Assembly: GCF_027922185.1 (NCBI RefSeq)
Contig: NZ_BSFE01000006.1
Coordinates: forward strand, 1 to 64,000
Length of the DNA stretch: 64,000 nucleotides
DNA from: Maricaulis virginensis
GTDB taxonomy: Bacteria; Pseudomonadota; Alphaproteobacteria; Caulobacterales; Maricaulaceae
Direction of reading: 5' to 3'
Below, piece after piece: positions 43,775 through 52,678 of this stretch. Both the position numbers and the translations under genes were made by a program. The notes under the pieces are model-generated. The model was not told the DNA's origin, made no database searches, and saw only the letters and a program-made list of their open reading frames with translations. The first letter of the stretch is position 1; every line of letters starts with the position of its first letter.

Positions 43775-44341
43775 ATGCCCCGGTCCCAAACTCATCAAAC
43801 CTCATCCGGCCACCCTCGCAGCGCCTGCCCGGGTGCAGGACAGCATGCCTTCCGGCTCGGCACGTGGCGGGTCGATCCCGAAGACCGGTCGCTTTCCGAC
43901 GGTGAGACGCGGATCCATTTGCAGGCGTTGCCCATGCGCGTTCTGTGCTATCTGTGCGCACATGCCGACCGTGCCGTTGGCCGCGCAGAACTCGTGCGGG
44001 AAGTCTGGCAGGTCTCCCACGTCTCCGAACACGCCGTGCACAATACCATCTCCACCTTGCGCCAGGCCTTGGGCGATTCCGTACGTGCACCCCGCTACAT
44101 CCGGACCGAGCGGCTCGCCGGCTATCGCATTATCGGGCCGCTCACGGCCGACGCAACGGAACCCGCCCTGACCGCCGCTGAGTCCCGCCAATGGCGCTTC
44201 GGGTGGCGCACAGCGCTGCTGATCACCTGTGCCGCAATAACCGGCTTGTTCCTCATCCGAAGAGAACCCGCCCCGACCTTGGAAGACTGGCTGTCCAATC
44301 CTCCGCAGAACTGGGAGGTCGAGGTCACAGGCGAGCGTTGA
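43775..44341 (+). CDS. ToxR/CadC-like membrane-bound transcriptional regulator
   Basis: A 188-residue regulator. Residues about 25-120 form an OmpR/PhoB-type winged helix without a receiver (FRLGTWRVDPEDRSLSDGETRIHLQALPMRVLCYLCAHADRAVGRAELVREVW, HAVHNTISTLRQALGD, YIRTERLAGYRII). One membrane helix follows (WRTALLITCAAITGLFLI), then a short periplasmic tail of about 30 residues. This is the ToxR/CadC plan with a very small sensor part. It is divergent from the S41 peptidase gene, so periplasmic proteolysis may form part of its circuit (inference). The start is not certain. Confidence 0.8.
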   Translation: MPRSQTHQTSSGHPRSACPGAGQHAFRLGTWRVDPEDRSLSDGETRIHLQALPMRVLCYLCAHADRAVGRAELVREVWQVSHVSEHAVHNTISTLRQALGDSVRAPRYIRTERLAGYRIIGPLTADATEPALTAAESRQWRFGWRTALLITCAAITGLFLIRREPAPTLEDWLSNPPQNWEVEVTGER

Positions 44342-44411
44342 GCGTCACACCCGGCTGGCTTTCTCATCGGCACGGCCTAGATTGATCGCTGTTGCCCAGA
44401 GGAGAGCCTGC

Positions 44412-45284
44412 ATGTCCACGACACCGCAACGCACCGCCGTCGTCACCGGCGCATCGACCGGGATCGGTCATGCCTGTGCAGCCCGGCTGGCTGCCGAGGG
44501 CTGGCGGGTCTTTGCCGGCGTGCGCAAGACCGCCGACGGCGAACGCCTGGTCGCCGAGCTGGGCGAGGCCGTCATCCCGCTGATCATGGATGTCACCGAC
44601 ACCGCCACCGTACAGGCCGCTGCGGAGACGGTCCGCACAGCGCTCGCCGGGCGCACGCTGGACGGGCTGGTCAATAATGCCGGCATCGCCGTGGCCGGTC
44701 CGATGCTGAACGTGCCGCTGGAGGATTTCCAGCAGCAGATGGACGTCAATGTCACCGGCATTGTCCGCGTCACCCAGGCCTTCGGCCCCCTGCTCGGCGT
44801 GGATGAGAGCCTGGAAGGCGGACCGGGCCGCATCGTCATGATGTCCTCGGTCGCCGGCGAGATGGCCGCGCCCTTCCTCGGCCCTTACTCGGCCTCCAAA
44901 CACGCCGTCGAGGGCCTGTCCAAGGCGCTGCGCCGCGAGCTGATGCTGTACGGGATCCAGGTCGTGGTGCTCGGGCCGGGCGCGGTGGCGACACCGATCT
45001 GGGCCAAGGCCGAAGAGATCGACGCCGAGCCCTATCGCGAGACGCGCTTCTATGACGCCCTGCTGCGCATTCGCGGCTGGATGGCCAAAAACGGTCCGGA
45101 GGGTTTCCCGCCGGAAAAGATCGCCGACCGCGTCTTCCGCTCGCTGACCGAGGACAAGCCGCGCCTGCGCTATGCCATCGTGCCCCAGCGGCTGACCAAC
45201 TGGTCCCTGCCCAAACTCCTGCCCGACCGCCTGGTCGACAATATGGTGGCCAAACGCGTCGGCCTGCAGCGCAAATACCGCTAG
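44412..45284 (+). CDS. SDR-family oxidoreductase
   Basis: A 290-residue short-chain dehydrogenase. Cofactor loop VVTGASTGIGHACAARLAAEGW (TGxxxGIG), NNAGIAVAGPM, Ser in MMSSVAGEMAAPF, and the catalytic YxxxK in GPYSASKHAVEGLSKALRREL. The order of motifs is that of classical SDRs that use NAD(P)(H). The start 44412 has GGAGAG upstream and is chosen over an ATG 30 bases earlier. Substrate not evident; no clear operon partner. Confidence 0.92.
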   Translation: MSTTPQRTAVVTGASTGIGHACAARLAAEGWRVFAGVRKTADGERLVAELGEAVIPLIMDVTDTATVQAAAETVRTALAGRTLDGLVNNAGIAVAGPMLNVPLEDFQQQMDVNVTGIVRVTQAFGPLLGVDESLEGGPGRIVMMSSVAGEMAAPFLGPYSASKHAVEGLSKALRRELMLYGIQVVVLGPGAVATPIWAKAEEIDAEPYRETRFYDALLRIRGWMAKNGPEGFPPEKIADRVFRSLTEDKPRLRYAIVPQRLTNWSLPKLLPDRLVDNMVAKRVGLQRKYR

Positions 45285-45372
45285 CGCGCGCTTTGCTTGC
45301 CCCGCGGAAAGGCGCGCGCCATTCTGCGCGCGGTGTCCGCACCCGGCCGGGCACCGACAGGGGAGAGATTTC

Positions 45373-47232
45373 ATGACACATCCGGTCGTTCGAGCGGCGC
45401 TGGCCGGCGCCTCCATCCTGGCGATTGCCGCCTGCAATGATGCAGGCTCCCTGACGCCGGAGGCGAATGCCGCCGCAGCTGTCCGCCAGGACGAGAGCAC
45501 ACCGGAAGCGGCACCCGCCGCCGACCCCGCCGCCAGCGAGGCCTTTGCGTCGCTGGTCGAGGACTATGAAGCCTTCCAGAGGGAAAACAGCCTGAGCCGC
45601 CGGGCCCGCGACGGCGATCTGGACGCGATGAGCCGGTGGCCGGACGTGTCTGCCGAACACCAGGCCGAAGAAACCGCGCAGGAAGCAGCCTTCCTGGAAC
45701 GGCTGGAAACCATCGATCGCGACGGCCTGGACCGCAATGACCGCGTCTCCTACGACGTGCTGGATTATTCGCTGCGCTTCAGCGTCGAGCTGGCGCCCTT
45801 CGACACCGCGCGCACGCCCTTCCTGAACGATAGCGGCTTCTTCACCGCGCCGACCTATGCCGCCGCATCGACCCGGCCGCGCAATGCCGAACAGGGCGAG
45901 GCGTGGATTGCCCGCCTGCGCAACCTGCCGGACTATTTCCAGGCCAATATCGACTGGATGAACCGGGGTCTGCAGGACGGCTTCACCCAGCCGCGCCTGA
46001 TCGCCGAACTCGCCGCCTCGCAGATCGAGGCGCTGGCCGATGCCGACACGCTGTCCGGCATCCTGATCGCCCCGGTCGACGCCCTGCCGGCCGGCATGCC
46101 CCAGGCCGAGCGCGACCGCCTGCGCGCCGAAACCGAGGCCGCCATCGCCGAGGCGGCCCTGCCGGCCTATGAAAACCTGCTCGCCTATTTCCGCGACACC
46201 TACATCCCGCAGACCCGCGAGAGCCTGGGCATTTCCGACGTGCCGCAGGGGCGCGAATACTACCAGACCCTGGTGCGCTACCACACGACGCTGGATACCT
46301 CGCCGGAGGAGGTCCATCAGCGCGGCCTGGCCGAAGTTGCCCGGATCCGTGAGGAAATGGACGCCGTCATTGCCGAGACCGGTTTCGAGGGCACGTTCGC
46401 GGAATTCCTGCACTTCCTGCGCACCGATCCGCAATTCTACGCCGAGACGCCGGAAGAGCTGCTGATGCACGCCGCCTGGATCGCCAAGCGGGCCGACGAC
46501 CAGATGCCGCGCTTCTTCGGCCATCTGCCGCGCCTGCCCTATGGCGTGCGGCCGGTACCGGACACGATGGCGCCGACCTATACGACCGGCCGCTACTGGG
46601 GCGGCGATCTCGAGAACGGCGTGGCCGGCGGCTATATGGTCAACACCTATGACCTGTCCCAGCGCCCGCTCTACACCCTGCCGGCGCTGACCGTGCACGA
46701 GGCCGTGCCGGGCCACCACCATCAGATCTCGATTGCCGCCGAGCTGGAGGATGTGCCGGACTTCCGCCGCAACACCTATATCACCGCCTTCGGCGAGGGC
46801 TGGGGCCTCTATACCGAGAATCTGGCTATCGACATGGGCCTCTACACCACGCCCTACGAGGATTTCGGCCGGCTGACCTACGAGATGTGGCGCGCCTGCC
46901 GGCTCGTGGTCGATACCGGCATCCACTATATGGGCTGGACGCGCGAACAGGCCGAGGCCTGTTTCCTGGAAAACTCCGCCCTCGCCCCGCACAATATCCG
47001 CACCGAGGTGCAGCGCTATATCTCCTGGCCGGGCCAGGCCCTGGCCTACAAGTCGGGCGAGCTCTTGATGCGCGATCTGCGCCGCCAGGCCGAGGAACGC
47101 CTGGGCGCCGGTTTCGACATCCGCGAGTTCCACGACGTCCTCCTGCGCGACGGCGCCATGCCGCTGTCCGCGCTGGAAGAAAAAATGCTCGCCTGGATCG
47201 AGGACGAGGCGGCCGCGCTGGAGGGGGAATAG
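45373..47232 (+). CDS. DUF885-family metallopeptidase, lipoprotein
   Basis: A 619-residue protein. The N-terminus has a lipobox (SILAIAACNDAG), so it is a lipoprotein facing the periplasm. The DUF885 core has LTVHEAVPGHHHQISIAAEL with a HExxxGHH zinc-binding site, then TAFGEGWGLYTENLAIDMG and YISWPGQALAYKSGELLMRDLRRQAEE, which are family hallmarks. Length is typical. The family is related to M32/M2-like peptidases and is presumed to cleave peptides. A palindromic repeat (47240-47409) starts eight bases after the stop. Confidence 0.93.
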   Translation: MTHPVVRAALAGASILAIAACNDAGSLTPEANAAAAVRQDESTPEAAPAADPAASEAFASLVEDYEAFQRENSLSRRARDGDLDAMSRWPDVSAEHQAEETAQEAAFLERLETIDRDGLDRNDRVSYDVLDYSLRFSVELAPFDTARTPFLNDSGFFTAPTYAAASTRPRNAEQGEAWIARLRNLPDYFQANIDWMNRGLQDGFTQPRLIAELAASQIEALADADTLSGILIAPVDALPAGMPQAERDRLRAETEAAIAEAALPAYENLLAYFRDTYIPQTRESLGISDVPQGREYYQTLVRYHTTLDTSPEEVHQRGLAEVARIREEMDAVIAETGFEGTFAEFLHFLRTDPQFYAETPEELLMHAAWIAKRADDQMPRFFGHLPRLPYGVRPVPDTMAPTYTTGRYWGGDLENGVAGGYMVNTYDLSQRPLYTLPALTVHEAVPGHHHQISIAAELEDVPDFRRNTYITAFGEGWGLYTENLAIDMGLYTTPYEDFGRLTYEMWRACRLVVDTGIHYMGWTREQAEACFLENSALAPHNIRTEVQRYISWPGQALAYKSGELLMRDLRRQAEERLGAGFDIREFHDVLLRDGAMPLSALEEKMLAWIEDEAAALEGE

Positions 47233-47239
47233 TTTCGCT

Positions 47240-47409
47240 TTGTCATCCCGGCCGGATAGCCCGCCAAGGCGGGCTGCAGGGCCGGGACCCATACGCGCCA
47301 AATCCGGCCGTTGGCAAACGCGATCTCAGAGACAGCAAGGATCAGCACCGGGATTATGGGTCCCGGACTTCCGCCCGGCCCGAGGCCGGGCATCCATCCG
47401 GGATGACAA
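47240..47409. repeat. 170-bp palindromic REP/MITE-like element
   Basis: The ends are perfect 12-bp inverted repeats: TTGTCATCCCGG (47240-47251) and CCGGGATGACAA (47398-47409). Inside, CGGGACCCATA (47283-47293) is mirrored by TATGGGTCCCG (47355-47365), and CCCGCC/GGCGGG forms a local hairpin. This is the layout of a BIME or a small non-autonomous mobile element. It contains no ORF. Confidence 0.8.
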
Positions 47410-47430
47410 CTTGCTTGGGGATTTTCCTTG

Positions 47431-48060
47431 ATGACCAATCTTGCCTTCGCCCTCACCGACTTCCTCGTCGTCATCGGCGCTGCAATCGGCCTCTGGCGCC
47501 TGTGGCCGCAGCGGCGGCATGGCGAGGTGCGGATGATCCGGATGGGGCTGGTTCTGATGGCACTGGCGGCCCTTGTCGGCACGATCCGATTTGCCTCGGG
47601 CCAGATCGACGGCCCGCTGGCAACAGCGCACGGCATCGCCAGCAGCTATGCGGCCGCAGCGGGTCTTCTCCTGATCGCCACAGGTCTCGCCCTCACCGCT
47701 TTCCGCGTCCGGCTTCCCGCGGGCGTGACCCGCTATATCCGCATGGGCATTCCCGTTTTCATTGCCTTCCTGCTGGTTTTCCCCGGCTCGGATACGCTCC
47801 TCGGCGTACTGCCCGCCCTGGCGCTTCTGATCGGCCTGGCGGGCGCGGGCGCCCTGCTGACAAGGCGCGACTGGCCGGCGGGTCTGGTCTGGCTGGCAGC
47901 CTTCGGTCTTCTGGCCTTTGCCTCGCTGGTGATCGGCGGCAGCCGCGACGCCACCACGCTGGGCCTGGCCAACTGGCACATCTATCACGCCCTGCTGGGC
48001 GTCTGGGCCGTGCTGACCGGCGAAGGGGCACGGCGGATGATGGCGCGGCCAGGCGGCTGA
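47431..48060 (+). CDS. Multi-pass membrane protein
   Basis: A 209-residue protein with about six membrane helices (FALTDFLVVIGAAIGLWRLW, MGLVLMALAALVGTIRF, SSYAAAAGLLLIATGLALTAF, MGIPVFIAFLLVF, GVLPALALLIGLAGAGALL, WLAAFGLLAFASLVIGG). I do not recognise the family. The start ATG 47431 is preferred over an adjacent TTG at 47428. It lies 21 bases after the REP-like element and in the direction of mtaB. Function unknown. Confidence 0.7.
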   Translation: MTNLAFALTDFLVVIGAAIGLWRLWPQRRHGEVRMIRMGLVLMALAALVGTIRFASGQIDGPLATAHGIASSYAAAAGLLLIATGLALTAFRVRLPAGVTRYIRMGIPVFIAFLLVFPGSDTLLGVLPALALLIGLAGAGALLTRRDWPAGLVWLAAFGLLAFASLVIGGSRDATTLGLANWHIYHALLGVWAVLTGEGARRMMARPGG

Positions 48061-48159
48061 AGCGCTGCCCGGCCGGCCGATTTCGCATACCCGTCCCGCG
48101 CTCATAATTGACCGCGCCGCTTGACGGCGCGGCGGCGCGTGGCCACTTATCCGCCCTCC

Positions 48160-49494
48160 ATGAGCGCCCATGACGACAACCCCGCCGCCTCCGGGGCCGA
48201 TACGCCGCCGACGCGGGATCCGGTCACCGATGAAGGCCTCGACGTTCTCACCTTCGGCTGCCGGCTGAATGCGTGGGAAAGCGAGGTCATGCGCAAGCAT
48301 GCGCGCGAGCAGGGGCTGACCAATACCATCCTGGTCAACACCTGCGCCGTGACCAATGAGGCCGTGCGCCAGGCCCGCCAGCACATCCGCCGCGCCCGGC
48401 GCGAAAATCCCGGGGCGAAGATCATCGTCACCGGCTGTGCCGCCCAGGTCGATCCGGACATGTTCGGCCGGATGCCGGAAGTCGATCGCGTGGTCGGCAA
48501 TGACGACAAGCTGAAAGCGGAAACCTTCGCGCCCGCCACCCTGCTCGGCGGCACCGAGAAAGTGCGCGTCAACGACATCATGAGTGTCACCGAGACGGCC
48601 GGTCATCTCGTGGAGGGCATGGAAGGCCGCGCCCGCGCCTATGTCCAGGTGCAGAATGGCTGCGACCACCGCTGCACCTTCTGCATCATCCCCTATGGCC
48701 GCGGCAATTCGCGCTCCGTGCCGCTGGGCGAAGTGGTCGACCAGATCAGGACGCTGGTCGATGCGGGGCATTCCGAAGTGGTGCTGACCGGCGTCGACCT
48801 CACCTCCTGGGGCGAAGATCTGCCGGGCAATCCGCCGCTGGGGCGCCTCGTCCAGGCGATCCTGAAGCATGTGCCCGACCTGCCGCGCCTGCGCCTGTCC
48901 TCCATCGACGCGATCGAGATCGATGACGCCTTGTTCGAGGCCGTGACGGGAGAAGAGCGCGTGGCGCCCTATCTGCACCTGTCGCTGCAGGCCGGCGACG
49001 ACATGATCCTCAAGCGCATGAAGCGGCGCCATCTGCGCGGCGACGCGATTGCGCTGTGCGAACGGCTCAAGGCCGCCCGTCCGGAGATCGCCTTCGGCGC
49101 CGACATGATCGCCGGTTTCCCGACCGAGACGGAAGCGATGTTCGAGAACTCGATCGGCCTGGTCGACGAGTGCCGGCTCGCCTATCTGCACGTCTTCCCG
49201 TTCTCGCCGCGCCCCGGAACCCCCGCCGCACGCATGCCGCAGCTGGAACGCGCCGTCATCAAGGACCGCGCCAACCGGCTGCGCGCCAAGGCCGACGAAG
49301 CGCTGCAGCGCCATCTCGACGGCATGATCGGACGTGTCAGCGCTGCCCTGGTGGAGAAGCCGGGCTTTGCCCGCGCCGGCAATTTCGCCGGCATCCGCAT
49401 CCCCGAAGCGCAAGTGCCGCGGGCCGGTGCCCTTGTCGATATCGACGTGACCGGGCATGACGGGCGCGAACTGCAGGGGGTCATCGCCGGATGA
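48160..49494 (+). CDS. mtaB: tRNA methylthiotransferase MtaB
   Basis: A 444-residue radical-SAM enzyme that converts t6A37 to ms2t6A37 in tRNA. N-terminal UPF0004 Cys: TFGCRLNAWESE, VNTCAVTNEA and VTGCAAQ. Radical-SAM triad in NGCDHRCTFCIIPYGRGNSRS. The GVDLTSWGED and SLQAGDDMILKRMKRRH stretches are typical of MtaB (e-MTTase) as opposed to MiaB. The C-terminal TRAM-like part is short. The start at ATG 48160 is uncertain, as no good ribosome site is visible; a TTG at 48121 is an alternative. It overlaps ftsY by four bases. Confidence 0.93.
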   Translation: MSAHDDNPAASGADTPPTRDPVTDEGLDVLTFGCRLNAWESEVMRKHAREQGLTNTILVNTCAVTNEAVRQARQHIRRARRENPGAKIIVTGCAAQVDPDMFGRMPEVDRVVGNDDKLKAETFAPATLLGGTEKVRVNDIMSVTETAGHLVEGMEGRARAYVQVQNGCDHRCTFCIIPYGRGNSRSVPLGEVVDQIRTLVDAGHSEVVLTGVDLTSWGEDLPGNPPLGRLVQAILKHVPDLPRLRLSSIDAIEIDDALFEAVTGEERVAPYLHLSLQAGDDMILKRMKRRHLRGDAIALCERLKAARPEIAFGADMIAGFPTETEAMFENSIGLVDECRLAYLHVFPFSPRPGTPAARMPQLERAVIKDRANRLRAKADEALQRHLDGMIGRVSAALVEKPGFARAGNFAGIRIPEAQVPRAGALVDIDVTGHDGRELQGVIAG

Positions 49495-50420
49495 GCGAGA
49501 AGAAACCGGGCTTCTTTTCCCGGCTGGCGCAGGGGCTGAAGCGCTCCTCGACCCAGCTGGGCGACAGCGTCACCGCCATTTTCACCAAGCGCAAGCTCGA
49601 CGCCGCCGCGCTGGAGGAGCTGGAAGACGCCCTGATCGCCGCCGATCTCGGTGCTCCCGCCGCAGCGCGGGTCACCGAACGCCTTGCGCGCGACCGGTTC
49701 GACAGGGAAGTGACCGACGAAGAGGTCCGCGCGGCGCTCGCAGATGTGGTCAGCGAGACACTAATGCCACTCCAATGTGACCTCGATGTCACCGGTATGT
49801 CACCGCAAGTGGTGGTCTTTGTCGGCGTCAACGGGTCGGGCAAGACCACCACACTCGGCAAGATTGCCGTCAAGCTGAAGCGCGAGGGCCGCAACCCGCT
49901 CCTCGCCGCCGGCGACACCTTCCGCGCCGCTGCGATCGAACAGGTCTCGGTCTGGGGCGAACGCGCCGGGGCGCCCGTGATCAAGCGCGAGATCGGCGCC
50001 GACGCGGCCGGTCTCGCCTTCGACGCGCTGGAAACCGCCGAACGCGACGGACATGACGTTGTCCTGATCGATACGGCCGGCCGGCTGCAGAACAAGGCCG
50101 AGCTGATGGACGAGCTGCGCAAGGTCATCCGCGTCATCAAGAAGAAGATGCCCGAGGCCCCGCACCATGTCGTGCTGGTGCTCGACGGCACCGTCGGCTC
50201 GAACGCCGTCTCCCAGGCCGAAGCCTTCCTCGAGGCCGCCAATGTCACGGGCGTGGTGATGACCAAGCTGGACGGAACGGCCAAGGGCGGCGCCCTGGTG
50301 CAGGTGGCGGAAAAGTTCAGACTGCCCATCCACTATATCGGCATCGGCGAAGGCGAAGAGGATCTCCAGCCCTTCTCCGCCCGCGACTTCTCCCGCGCCC
50401 TGGCGGGTCTGGAGGACTAG
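49491..50420 (+). CDS. ftsY: Signal recognition particle receptor FtsY
   Basis: A 309-residue SRP GTPase. The acidic A domain is almost absent and the protein starts close to the N domain (FFSRLAQGLKRSSTQLGDSV). The G domain has GVNGSGKTTTLGKIAVKL (G1), GDTFRAAAIEQ, LIDTAGRLQNKAELM, and TKLDGTAKGGALVQV (G4). Ends with QPFSARDFSRALAGL. It docks ribosome-SRP complexes to the inner membrane. ATG overlaps the mtaB stop (ATGA), so the genes are coupled; the EamA gene follows within 4 bases. Confidence 0.97.
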   Translation: MSEKKPGFFSRLAQGLKRSSTQLGDSVTAIFTKRKLDAAALEELEDALIAADLGAPAAARVTERLARDRFDREVTDEEVRAALADVVSETLMPLQCDLDVTGMSPQVVVFVGVNGSGKTTTLGKIAVKLKREGRNPLLAAGDTFRAAAIEQVSVWGERAGAPVIKREIGADAAGLAFDALETAERDGHDVVLIDTAGRLQNKAELMDELRKVIRVIKKKMPEAPHHVVLVLDGTVGSNAVSQAEAFLEAANVTGVVMTKLDGTAKGGALVQVAEKFRLPIHYIGIGEGEEDLQPFSARDFSRALAGLED

Positions 50421-50423
50421 CGG

Positions 50424-51272
50424 TTGGACGCGGTCACGCTCGCCGCGACGCTGGCCATGCTGGGCTCGGCCGCCGCGCATTCGGGCATGACGCTTCTGAC
50501 CAAACAGGCCGAGGACAAGCTGGTCTTCCGCGGCCTGACCCTCGCCTTTGTCGGCCTGGCCTTCCTGCCCTGGCTTGTCACCCAGCCCCTGCCGCCCTGG
50601 GAGGTCTGGCGCTTCCTGCTGGCCGGCACGGCAGTGATCTGGGCCTACAACATGCTGATGATCGCCGCCTTCAGCCATGGCGACATGAATCTCGCCTATC
50701 CGGTCATGCGCGGCAGCGCACCGGCCCTGGCGGCCCTGGCAGCGTTTGTCTTCCTGCAGGAAACCATCTCGCCCGGTCAGCTGGCCGGCCTCGCCATAGC
50801 CTGCGCCGCGCTGATCGGCTTTGCCTGGCCCGAACGCGACGGCAAGCCGAAGGTGAAGGTCCTGCTGCTGGCCCTCGCCGCCGCCACGATGACCGCCGCC
50901 TACACCGTGATCGACGCCTCCGGCGTGCGCGAGAGCGGCCGCATCCTCGTCTATCTCGGCTGGTTCTTCGTCCTGTCCATCGTCACCATCCTGCCGACAG
51001 CGATCCTGCGACGGGGCCGTGCCTTCTGGCCGGCGGCCCGCCGCGAGGCCCGTCCGGCGCTCTATTCAACCGTATTCAACGCCTCGACCTACGGGCTCGC
51101 CCTCTATGCCTACGCCTCGGCACCCGTTGCCCCGATGGCGGCCCTGCGCGAACTGTCCATCGTGTTCGGGGCGGTTCTGGCCGCCCTCGTGCTGAAGGAA
51201 CCTTTCGGCCTGCGGCGGACAGTGCTTGCAATCTGCCTCGCCACCGGGCTCGTATTGCTACAGATGATGTAA
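50424..51272 (+). CDS. EamA/DMT-family transporter
   Basis: A 282-residue membrane protein with ten hydrophobic segments arranged as two five-helix EamA repeats. The first repeat ends in LAYPVMRGSAPALAALAAFVFLQETISPGQLAGLAI (typical APALAALLAxLFLGE motif), the second in APVAPMAALRELSIVFGAVLAALVLKEPFG. It is a drug/metabolite exporter or importer with no clear substrate. The start is TTG 50424, with GGAGGA seven bases upstream; it is only three bases after ftsY, so it belongs to the mtaB-ftsY unit. Confidence 0.88.
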   Translation: MDAVTLAATLAMLGSAAAHSGMTLLTKQAEDKLVFRGLTLAFVGLAFLPWLVTQPLPPWEVWRFLLAGTAVIWAYNMLMIAAFSHGDMNLAYPVMRGSAPALAALAAFVFLQETISPGQLAGLAIACAALIGFAWPERDGKPKVKVLLLALAAATMTAAYTVIDASGVRESGRILVYLGWFFVLSIVTILPTAILRRGRAFWPAARREARPALYSTVFNASTYGLALYAYASAPVAPMAALRELSIVFGAVLAALVLKEPFGLRRTVLAICLATGLVLLQMM

Positions 51273-51295
51273 CCAGCCGAGCGGGAGACGCGATC

Positions 51296-51943
51296 TTGGC
51301 CCAGACCCGGAATACGAGCGAACAGGGCTCGCGCCTCCTGATCGATGCCGGCCCGATCGGCGTGTGGATCGTTGTCTACAATCTCGCTCGCTTCGTTGCG
51401 GGGGACAGCGCAATCTACTGGGGCACAGGCGCCTACATGGTCGCCGCAACCGCGGCCGTCATCCTGTCGATCCGGGTTGAGAAACGCATCCCGCCCATGC
51501 TGATCTTCACAACGGCGCTGGTCCTGGGTTTCGGCGCGATGGGGATCTGGCTGCAGGACCCCATCTTCATCTACATCAAGCCGACCATCATCAACCTTTT
51601 CCTGTCCTACATGATCCTGATCGGTCTCTTCTTCGGCCAGAATGTCTGGAAGATCTTCTTCCAGCACATTTTCGAACTGCCCGAGCGCGCCTGGACCATC
51701 CTGGCGATCCGCTGGGCGGTCTGGTTCCAGTTCCTCGCGGGGCTGAACGAAGTGATGTGGCGGCACATCACAGACAGCGTCGTGCCGGTAAGCGCGCGCT
51801 GGTTCGACGGGCTGGCCCTGTCGGAGGCCTTCTGGGCCAATGCCAAGCTGGGCGTCATCGCTCTGACACTGGCATTCGGCGCAGCGCAACTGCCCCTGAT
51901 CTTCAAGCACCAGCCGAAAAGCGACGATCCCGCCAGCGCTTAA
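51296..51943 (+). CDS. ispZ: Intracellular septation protein A (YciB/IspZ)
   Basis: A 215-residue membrane protein with five to six helices. RLLIDAGPIGVWIVVYNLAR, TGAYMVAATAAVILSIRVEKRIPPMLIFTTALVLGFGAMGIWLQD, IYIKPTIINLFLSYMILIGLFFGQNVWKIFF and LPERAWTILAIRWAVWFQFLAGLNEVMW are the family's conserved blocks. In enterics it links septation with cell-envelope synthesis. TTG 51296 is the start, with GGGAG upstream. It is the fourth gene of the mtaB-ftsY-EamA-ispZ run, a common alphaproteobacterial order. Confidence 0.95.
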   Translation: MAQTRNTSEQGSRLLIDAGPIGVWIVVYNLARFVAGDSAIYWGTGAYMVAATAAVILSIRVEKRIPPMLIFTTALVLGFGAMGIWLQDPIFIYIKPTIINLFLSYMILIGLFFGQNVWKIFFQHIFELPERAWTILAIRWAVWFQFLAGLNEVMWRHITDSVVPVSARWFDGLALSEAFWANAKLGVIALTLAFGAAQLPLIFKHQPKSDDPASA

Positions 51944-52026
51944 GCCGAAAATCCGTGCTCGGATCAACGTCATTTTCGCGTTATAAATCCGCATTAGGAT
52001 GAAATCGGGATCGGGCGGAGAGGGTC

Positions 52027-52632
52027 ATGTCGCAGGACAAGCCGGACACGAAAAAATTCGACCTGGCCGAGTCGCCGGGACACCTTCTCCACCGCGCACA
52101 GCAATTCGCGGCCGAACGCTTCATGAAGGCCATGGCCGGCGCCAAGCTGACCCAGCGCCAGTTTGCCGTGCTGCACGCCACCGGCGGGAATGAGGGCCTG
52201 ACCCAGACCGAGCTGGTGAAGGTCACCGGGATCGACCGGTCGACCCTCGCCGAGCTGGTCGCCCGCATGGTGCGCAACGGCTTGCTGGAACGCGAGAAAC
52301 TGCCCGATGACGGCCGCGCCAATGCGGTCCGTCTGACCGATGACGGGCGCGCCCTGCTTGAAGCCGCCACGCTCGGTGCGATGGAGGCCGACAAGGCGAT
52401 CCTGTCGGCCCTGCCGAAGAACAAGCGGGCCAGCTTCCTGGAAACCCTGCGCCGTATCGCCCTGACCTTGGAGAAGGGTGAGGAAGAGGCCAAGAAGGCG
52501 CGCGAAAAGGCCAAGGAAAAGAAGAAGAAAGCCAAGAAGAAGGCGAAGGAAAAGGCCAAGGAAAAGGCGAAGAAGGCTGCCAAAAAGGCGAAGAAGGCCG
52601 AAAAGGCCTCACAGGAGCAGGTGTCCGCCTAG
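52027..52632 (+). CDS. MarR-family regulator with a Lys/Ala-rich tail
   Basis: A 201-residue protein. Residues 15-148 are a MarR winged helix: LLHRAQQFAAERFMKAMAGAKLTQRQFAVLHATGGNEG, TQTELVKVTGIDRSTLAELVARMVRNGLLEREKLPDDGRANAVRLTDDGRAL. Residues about 150-201 form a highly basic Lys/Ala/Glu tail (AKKKAKEKAKEKAKKAAKKAKK), like the tail of histone H1 or of AlgP/HctB-type proteins. The tail probably binds DNA nonspecifically or raises affinity. Such a fusion is uncommon in MarR proteins. No operon partner. A 10-bp hairpin begins at its stop codon. Confidence 0.9.
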   Translation: MSQDKPDTKKFDLAESPGHLLHRAQQFAAERFMKAMAGAKLTQRQFAVLHATGGNEGLTQTELVKVTGIDRSTLAELVARMVRNGLLEREKLPDDGRANAVRLTDDGRALLEAATLGAMEADKAILSALPKNKRASFLETLRRIALTLEKGEEEAKKAREKAKEKKKKAKKKAKEKAKEKAKKAAKKAKKAEKASQEQVSA

Positions 52633-52669
52633 AGCCATTTCATCGCAATTTGGGTCGACGAAATGGCTC
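52632..52669 (+). terminator. Hairpin after the MarR gene, possible terminator
   Basis: GAGCCATTTC (52632-52641) and GAAATGGCTC (52660-52669) pair perfectly around 18 bases. A T-run (CGGCTTTTT) follows after four bases. It could terminate the MarR transcript, or it may be the first module of the repeat cluster that follows. Confidence 0.5.
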
Positions 52670-52678
52670 CGGCTTTTT

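Noticed and set aside
44836..47301. Open frame of 821 codons on the - strand opposite the SDR and DUF885 genes
   Set aside because: Antisense shadow; both + strand genes have complete family motifs.
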